Origin: Gnetum montanum
Taxonomy: Eukaryota > Streptophyta > Gnetopsida > Gnetales > Gnetaceae
Reading direction: 5' to 3'
NCBI GenBank assembly: GCA_015680685.1
Contig: MNCI01011476.1
Span: 40,794 to 104,793, forward strand
DNA: 64,000 nucleotides
The notes beneath the pieces are model-generated. The model worked only from the letters and a program-made list of their open reading frames with translations, had not been told where the DNA came from and ran no database searches. This document shows positions 57,540-64,000 of this stretch, piece after piece. Each line of letters begins with the position of its first letter. The stretch's first letter is position 1. Position numbers and translations under genes: made by a program.

Positions 57540-58250
57540 TGGTCAATCATTGTTGTTTTCAACCCTTTCCAGTTCATCAGGTTGCTTGACTTTGTATCTA
57601 GAAGCCTCTTCCTGAAAATCCACTACTAACCCTTGCTCTATGTCTACGTTGTTAACTATTAAATGAACCATGTTATCACCATCAAAAATAATCTCACCTC
57701 CCTTGTAAGGTAGGTGAATTTCTTGGTGGATGGACAAAGACACAACTTGTAATTAAGCTAGCTAAGGCCTTCCTAGGATAAGGTTGAATCTTGGTATTTC
57801 CTTTAACACCAAGAAATTAGAAGTTGTGCTAAATTACTTCCGTACCACAAAGTCTAAGGATATAGATCCCTTGACAACAACTCATGATCCATTGAAGGAC
57901 TTAAGAGAGGTGAGGTCAATGTGTGTTGTATATGTTTAGTTAGGCCTAAACATTCAACTATGGTATGGAGGATGATGTTCATTGCGTCTCCATCATCCAC
58001 ATGTAATCTATGCACTTTATATTGTCTTACACATATAGTTATAAAGAAAGGTGCCTTGGTTACCTCACTATTTTGGGGATTAGTCTTGATTTCATTGTTG
58101 TGAATCACTAGTGATGTTGACTTTATTTCCCTAGGTGAAGAGGGTACCATTAGTACTTGAATGGATTCTTTGTTAGCAGGGATGTCCTCACTAATGTTGA
58201 TGGAGATCAACATCTTAACCAATGCTTCAAGGTGTGCAACAAAAGTCATG
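57540..58250 (-). pseudogene. Ty3/gypsy (Tat-like) aspartic protease, T2
   Basis: The minus frame 58249-57854 (131 codons) runs from a Gag-linker ('EALVKMLISINISEDIPANK') into 'APFFITICVRQYKVHRLHVDDGD', where D-D-G is the protease active site, then 'AMNIILHTIVECLGL'. The second half follows in another frame (57743-57543, 'SLSIHQEIHLPYKGGEIIFD'). A frameshift or stop lies between at ~57750-57850. The counterpart in T1 is at 7910-8470. Confidence 0.75.
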
Positions 58251-59346
58251 ACAAGGTCATATAGGCTTAGGGTTGTGTTCTTTTGTTTAAGTGACTGTTT
58301 GACCTATTTCATCATGTTGAGGAACTCTTTGTTGTTGGCTATCAGTTTATTATTTCTAACTTCCTCCATGCGTCCCAAAATGCAAACTTTATGTTTAGGT
58401 TGTTAAGGCCTAGCCTCTTTTCCTTTCTATTAGGGCTTAGGTTCCTCCCATGGTTCACTAGTTGAAGCAGCTTGGGTTGTAGAGGTCATGGAAATAAATA
58501 ATATGGGAGTGAGCTTGGGTGGGCCCACTTCCTTCTATGCCTTGGCTTGCTTATTTCTATCATTTTTGGGTTTCTACATAGGCTTCTTTCATTACTTAGT
58601 TAGAGATTTCTTGTTGTTATTGGTTGGTTAGGAGGAGAAAGTTGTTGCATTAACCACCACAAAAGTTTGTTGTTTGGTTATGTGGGTGGACTTAGTTGTA
58701 ATGGGCTAGGGAACTTTGATTAAAAAGGGTTCCTTGGGGGATGCTAGTGATGGTATCCTTACAACAAAGGGGAACCTTGAGCTAGTGGAAGCTAAAGGAT
58801 CCCTTTATTATTAGGAGGCATCCAAATCATAAATGGTTACTTCGCAGGCCTTTGATCATTGTCGACATTGAACACTAATATGATATATTAGCTATTGTTG
58901 GCATTCAATGGATATTTGTAAATGTGCATCTACTAGTTTTGAGGCCTAACTGAGTTGGAGGTATCTAGTACCAATTCACCCTTATCTATCATCTTTTGCA
59001 AGTCATCCTTTAATGCAAGGCAAAAGCCAATGTCATGGCTTGGCAATTGATGATAATGATAAAATCAGTCAATCTTAAAATACTTAGGCACCAAAGGGTC
59101 ATCCTTGGTTACTCAAGTGGGATCTTTGACTATCTCACATAGTCTCTTATGCCTTTTTTGGGCATTTTCAATCATCTACTTATATTGTTTCCTCCCACTC
59201 TTCAATAGTTAGTCTAAGAGTTCTGATGTCTTTAAGGATAGCCTAGTATATTTGGTTTGGTATTTTCACTCAAAGTTGGACCTCAAAGTAATCAATGTAG
59301 AGTTTTTAAATGTTAAGGGTTTGTTAATGCTGTTAGCAGGGACATT
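58251..59346 (-). pseudogene. Tat-like gag C-terminal region, T2
   Basis: In broken minus frames, 58940-59300 reads 'FYHYHQLPSHDIGFCLALKDD', i.e. the knuckle-like H...C segment and 'LQKMIDKGELVLDTSN'. Upstream of it lies a basic stretch with 'YTRLSLKTSELLD' and 'ENAQKRHKRLCEIVKDPT'. This is the nucleocapsid end of Gag. It provides the uninterrupted counterpart of the split T1 gag. Confidence 0.65.
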
Positions 59347-60251
59347 GGGTTGGTTTGTTCTTAGCCTTTGAGTGGTTATTTTACTCTCCTTGTGTCACAT
59401 CCCCATTCCCAAATGATGTCGTTGCCTAATGAAGATGGTGTCTCTTCATAAAAAATGTTATCATTATCTTAACAAGATCTAAAAGGGTAGTTGTGATTAA
59501 GACTCAAAAGGGCATGTTGTAATAATGAACGTGTCTCTTGAGGTAACCTTTGGGGGTTTGACCTAAGGCATTTATACCCGAGGTTAGAGGCCATGCCAGC
59601 ATGGACTTGTGGAGCCTAGAGAAGAAAGTAACAGGAGCCAGGTGAAGCAGGATAGGAAGGGGACTAGCCCATCCTTCTGGTTGAGTTATATGCCTAACCG
59701 TGGTGGTAGTTCTGGATTGCCTCTAAGGGATAGATGCCAAAGGAAGAAAACCCCAAGGAACTCTCTCAGAGCACTCTCTTGATACACCTTTCCATATCAA
59801 TAAAGCATTCTTTTCTNGAGAGAGTGCTCTGAGAGAGTTCCTTGGGGTTTTCTTCCTTTGGCATCTATCCCTTAGAGGCAATCCAGAACTACCACCACGG
59901 TTAGGCATATAACTCAACCAGAAGGATGGGCTAGTCCCCTTCCTATCCTGCTTCACCTGGCTCCTGTTACTTTCTTCTCTAGGCTCCACAAGTCCATGCT
60001 GGCATGGCCTCTAACCTCGGGTATAAATGCCTTAGGTCAAACCCCCAAAGGTTACCTCAAGAGACACGTTCATTATTACAACATGCCCTTTTGAGTCTTA
60101 ATCACAACTACCCTTTTAGATCTTGTTAAGATAATGATAACATTTTTTATGAAGAGACACCATCTTCATTAGGCAACGACATCATTTGGGAATGGGGATG
60201 TGACACAAGGAGAGTAAAATAACCACTCAAAGGCTAAGAACAAACCAACCC
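59347..60251. repeat. Perfect 433-bp palindrome with 39-base loop
   Basis: 59347-59779 and 59819-60251 are exact inverse copies by eye. The loop (59780-59818) contains a single N at 59817, and another single N follows the right arm at 60252. Perfect arms beside lone Ns suggest a scaffold or gap-fill artefact. If real, it is a very young inverted duplication. Open frames here (59723-59989) simply cross the palindrome. Confidence 0.9.
59393..59816. mobile_element. Possible LTR fragment within the palindrome
   Basis: It starts TGTCACATCCCC, a usual plant LTR start, and ends past an AATAAAG polyadenylation-like signal at about 59799. Base composition is richer in GC than its surroundings, and it has no match elsewhere in the window. 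The 3' end is not seen because the palindrome turns back here. Confidence 0.4.
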
Positions 60252-60252
60252 N

Positions 60253-61079
60253 CCCTCTTGACAAGGCATGGTACTAGTCAAGGGCTTTTCCTGTAAGAGA
60301 TATATGAAAGAGTCTTGTTATTATATATGGACAGGCTTGTAATAACAAGCATTCAGATCTGAAGGTTATGAGATGAAAGTTCGGATCACCCTTGCCATTG
60401 TACTTGGTGAACTATGGCATGGGGACACTACGGAAAGAGTTAGTGTAGGATCATAGGACTAATGGCATCATCCTAATAAAAGTTCATTATTTTGATGATC
60501 TAAGATGTGAAAGCCTTAAGCCTCCGTAACTCTTTTGTCAAGTCCTAGATCATTTGGAAGGCTTGATCAAGGCCTTGTGATAACCTTGTTAGTTGTGGTA
60601 TCTACACAAAAGGTTGAGGCATAAGCTAGGAAGTTTGTGACCATGCGATAGGATGGGGTACTAAGGGGAGAGGTTGGATCATTAAGGTTGTGGGTGGGCT
60701 AAACAACGAAAAAGAAGTTTATGCCACTATTTAGGGTACAAATAGGATAAAAGGGGTATGTGACCCCTGTGTTACTTAGGGTTTCATTGTGAGCTTCACT
60801 TGGGTGAAAAACATGTGTGATGGTCACGACCACTAATGATAGCCATACAAAATAGGGTTGAGTGGTGAAAGACATATAAGAGGGGAAGGTCATTGTTTAT
60901 GATACCATTTGTGTTTGGTGCACTCTTATGATGGGTGTTGGTCTAAACAAAAATGTGTAAGGTGGAGACAAATGTTGAGGGGCATACCTATGGAAGAGAT
61001 AAGAGGAATTCTGGTGGGCATTGTGGCCATGGGGGTTGACTATTGGAAGAGCCCCCCTATTATATTCTCATGTTCAGAC
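60253..61079. other. Unassigned stretch after N at 60252
   Basis: No gene is recognised. Its relation to the left side is uncertain because it follows a single-N join. The short minus frame 60699-60893 begins hydrophobically but has no family match. Confidence 0.3.
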
Positions 61080-61510
61080 TTAGCCCCAAACTCATCCTCT
61101 TCCTCATGTTATTTTTTTAAACTAACCTTCTCATCATGTTCATCCATCTCAATTAATTGAGATAGGATGCACACATAAGTTTCAGCTAGGGATATCTAGT
61201 CATATGGGGAAGGTATGTATTCCTTCCTATCATAGTGTATGAGTTCATATTCCCTCTTAGCCTCTACCTTCATTCTTGGAATTAGCATGTTGGCCTCAAT
61301 TTTATCATAAATGAAGTGATAGTATTCTTTGTTGATGACTAAAACTGTAGGGCTTCGACCCATGAGTCTAAGTGATTGCCTGTACTCAACTATAGTGGGG
61401 TCCTTGGGTTCATAGACCCTTATAATCTATAGGCTAGAAGCTATCTCGATGAAGTTAAAGGATAAGATGGTTGACTAGTTGAATGACATTAACAAATAGA
61501 TTTTTTTTAA
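61080..61510 (-). pseudogene. Minus-strand coding remnant, probable Gag N-terminal region of T2
   Basis: One minus frame is nearly continuous from ~61480 to ~61150 and reads 'DPTIVEYRQSLRLMGRSPTV', 'INKEYYHFIYDKIEANML' and 'RMKVEAKREYELIHYDRKEY', then an acidic tail. It is broken by stops near 61190 and 61090. I recognise no family. Its place upstream of gag/protease on the same strand suggests the start of the element's Gag or an extra first ORF. Confidence 0.4.
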
Positions 61511-62890
61511 CCCTTTTTACTATTTATAGTAAAGACTATAGTCAGTATGATCATCCATTAACGTAGCTAATTATAAATGGAAAGTTAGTGGGAAAACTAT
61601 TTCTATAAAATATTGCACAATAGATGATCATGTACTATGCAGTAAATAGGGTTTTATGATGGCAATTCTCAATAGGGTTTATGATCACCATTCTGAATAA
61701 GGTTTGTGATGGCAATTTTGAACCAACAATGCTAAATGGTAAGATTTGGAAAAGTAGTTTATCCTAGTGAATTCCATGGTAGATAGAATTGGGTTTTGGA
61801 ATGGAAATGAATTTTCAAATAGAAACTAGGTTCTAGATTGTAAATGGATTTTTTGGATGGAAATGGATTTTCACAGTCAACTATGCTAGTTCCAAGGAAA
61901 CCAACAACTATTGCAAAATTATAATAGAAATCCAACTCAATTACGATACTACTCTAAGGTATGTGGAAAAGGATTTGGACAGTATTCATTGATCTTAATG
62001 GAATATGTTGGTAAGTTTTAGAGTTGGAAATGTAAAAGACTTGATTTTTATACAAGATTGAAAAAGGGTTTATGGCCAAGAATTCAGGTGAAGGTCCTCT
62101 TTCTAGCATCAAAAAAACTATTGGACCTTGAACATTTGATTACTATAACAAAAACTAGAATATCCCAGGTGCTAAAATAGTTTTAACCTTGAATCCCAAG
62201 GGCCTTTGGAAATGAGATTCAAGGTACCTTGGATGATCTAGCCAATCACCTAGGGACTTATGCAAATGTTAATGAAAATGAAAATGAAAAAAAAAACTTG
62301 AACTTAAACAGAAATGGAATTGCAGATTCACAACGAAAACATAAATAGAAATGAAAATCTAAACTAAAATATACACAACAAGAACTATAACTTTATTGAA
62401 ATGAAAAATAAAGTAAAGAGTTCACGAAGTACAAATTTATGTGCTAGGTGCACAAGAAGTTGCTAGGAGGGGCTTGAAGTTTGTTGGAGCTTGTAGTCTA
62501 CACTTGAAATTCCATGATCTGGTTGCTTCTTGACCCCAATTTTAGCAAGTCCTTGCTAGTTTCCACTAGAATCTACAACTATGGTCACAAATGGAATTCT
62601 ACCTTTGATGTAATGGTCTCATGTTGGAAGATTCTATGCCTAGTGTAAATATTAGTTCTTGCCCACAAAGGTGTTTCAGAGTCATAAAAGCTTTTGGTTT
62701 CAAGAATGCTAATTTTCTCTTTTGGCTGTGGAAATGATGTTTTTTTCTCAAAGTTGTGAAACTAGAATAATGTGTCTAAGTTTGGGTTTTATATGTGTGG
62801 AATTACTATTTTTGGGACCTGCACATCACTATCATGATTATTGATAGATTGATGTCAATTTGCAAGTATCAATGGTTACAATGCTCAATG
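61511..62890. other. Probable 5' untranslated region of T2
   Basis: No gene is supported. It contains a 'gaaatggatttt' word repeated at 61800-61875, 'ggttttatgatggcaattct' repeats at 61650-61720, and 'aatgaaaatgaaaa' near 62270. Confidence 0.3.
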
Positions 62891-63290
62891 TAGTTACTAT
62901 TTACAATAAGTTTGGAATACACTGTAGCTACCAGAATGTATCCATTTACTAAAAATAGTAAATAGACTTCTGTGACTACAATGACACTATCCCAACTATG
63001 CTGAGGTTGCTAGAAAATGCTGGTGATTCTAGCATTGGAAAATGTTGGTAATTTCGATGTTGGAAAATGCTGGTAAATGTTGTCTACACTAACCATGCTG
63101 CAACTACTAAAAACTTGGGGGTAACTATGCTAACCACTATTGGGAAAATGGAATGGAAATTTTCAATAATTCCAACATTGGATCTACACTGGCTTTTGTG
63201 GTGACTACGCTAAGTTGGAAATGAGAGTGAAAACCCAACATCATCTACGCTAGAGGTAGATGGTTCCAACGTAGTTGAGGCTATATCCTA
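62890..63290. repeat. Hairpin-repeat units resembling the 50000-52250 array
   Basis: It contains 'gtgactacgctaa', 'ctacactggcttttgtggtg' and 'ccaacgtagttgagg', matching the 'ctacactaggctttactggtg' style of the array at 51246. It is likely the other LTR of T2. Confidence 0.45.
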
Positions 63291-64000
63291 ACAAAAACCC
63301 ATGAAAATGCCAAATTTGGCTATTCTCAAGGCATTTTTAGCCTTTCCAAGTCTAAATATAAACATGAGGTAGCTTTTTTCACTTAGGAAGTTAGGTAACA
63401 ACAACTTCTGAGGCATTTTTCAGCCCCAAAGGCTAGAGTATGCAAGAGTGTAGCTCATGGACTACAAATTTTACATTGAAAAAAAATCTTGCCTCGTGTT
63501 TGGAAATGGAGATTACAATTTACAACATGAACTTTTGGTGGTGTTTCACTTACCTCTTCACAAAAATTTGAGAGTCTGATTTTCTAGTAGCAATGTACTC
63601 TCGGTACTAACCTATCAATACTTTCTTATTTTTCACAGTTGTCTAAATATTTTGAGTAGACTAGGACATCCTTGGATAGATCTTTGATGTTTGATCTTAG
63701 CTAAAATATTATCTCTGTAAGCTCAGTAGAGAATCCTAGAAGGATTGCCTCTAGAGCTCACAAAACTACCTTGTCATTCAACCTAATCCAAATCACCACA
63801 TGAAAATGGATGATTCAAAACTTAGAAATTTTGTAGCTTTGATCTATACCCATAATCTTGATGGCATTAGTTTATTATCATCAAAAAGGGGCTTACTAAG
63901 GATTAGGCCAAATTTCTTAGGCTAGTTCTCTAAGATGCACCTCCCATCCACCAAGAATAAGTACATAGGCTTGATTACAATAAGCCTAAGTGCTGCAACA
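63291..64000. other. Unassigned right edge
   Basis: AT-rich; no gene is recognised. It may be the remainder of the LTR-like region. Confidence 0.3.

Noticed and set aside
59723-59989. 88-codon minus frame with gene-like composition
   Set aside because: Reads through the loop and N of the perfect palindrome; its two halves are mirror sequence.
1-64000. tRNA, rRNA, snoRNA or CRISPR features
   Set aside because: No cloverleaf with A and B boxes, no rRNA words and no regularly spaced direct-repeat array with unique spacers was seen on either strand.

Overview
The window looks like a stretch of repeat-dense intergenic DNA from a very large plant genome, most likely a conifer (Pinaceae, perhaps spruce; this is an inference). 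Almost every recognisable coding trace is a decayed retroelement. Gene-like fragments carry introns, base composition is AT-rich and even, and isolated single N characters at 12494, 59817 and 60252, plus a 34-N run at 23823-23856, point to a draft short-read scaffold. I found no intact host gene, tRNA, rRNA or CRISPR array.

Layout. (1) 1-9104 plus 23964-24297 is a Tat-like Ty3/gypsy relative ('element T1') read on the minus strand: gag C-part and protease on the right, an LTR-like array of ~185-bp hairpin units on the left, and between them a broken, intron-bearing plus-strand gene with weak resemblance to NIF/FCP-type HAD phosphatases. I see no reverse transcriptase or integrase. (2) 9105-23963 is an Athila-like Ty3/gypsy complex inserted into the gag of T1, with LTRs starting TGTGTTAAACC. 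It holds gag, protease, RT, RNase H and a D,D35E integrase on the minus strand, duplicated 3' regions and three LTR copies. One LTR (10282-12508) contains a germin-like pseudogene and a DUF26/Gnk2 pseudogene, and part of this is repeated as an inverted arm at 9105-10250. (3) 24300-26770 holds a ~780-bp tandem duplication with 16-bp inverted repeats and a ~31-bp minisatellite. (4) 26776-33478 is a second, chromovirus-like Ty3/gypsy element (minus strand) with a partial second unit joined in tandem. (5) 33479-41475 is an endogenous plant pararetrovirus (Caulimoviridae-like): tRNA-Met primer site, movement-protein-like, coat/zinc-knuckle, protease, RT and RNase H regions, no integrase, a TATA-type promoter, and ~425-bp direct repeats at both ends. 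(6) 41900-47960 is a diverged ~1.5-kb inverted repeat around a plus-strand gypsy gag fragment. (7) 48035-49400 is a minus-strand Tat-like RT fragment. (8) About 50000-63300 is a second element ('T2') with the same plan as T1: hairpin array, antisense intron-bearing HAD-like gene, protease, gag, hairpin array. It is interrupted by a perfect 433-bp palindrome that may be an assembly fault.

The two strongest observations are: a putative non-autonomous LTR retroelement family carrying an antisense gene that keeps its introns in both copies, and an Athila-like LTR that has picked up pieces of two defence-related secreted-protein genes (germin-like and DUF26). All coding regions are degenerate. Boundaries given to the nearest ten or hundred bases come from by-eye comparison of repeat copies.
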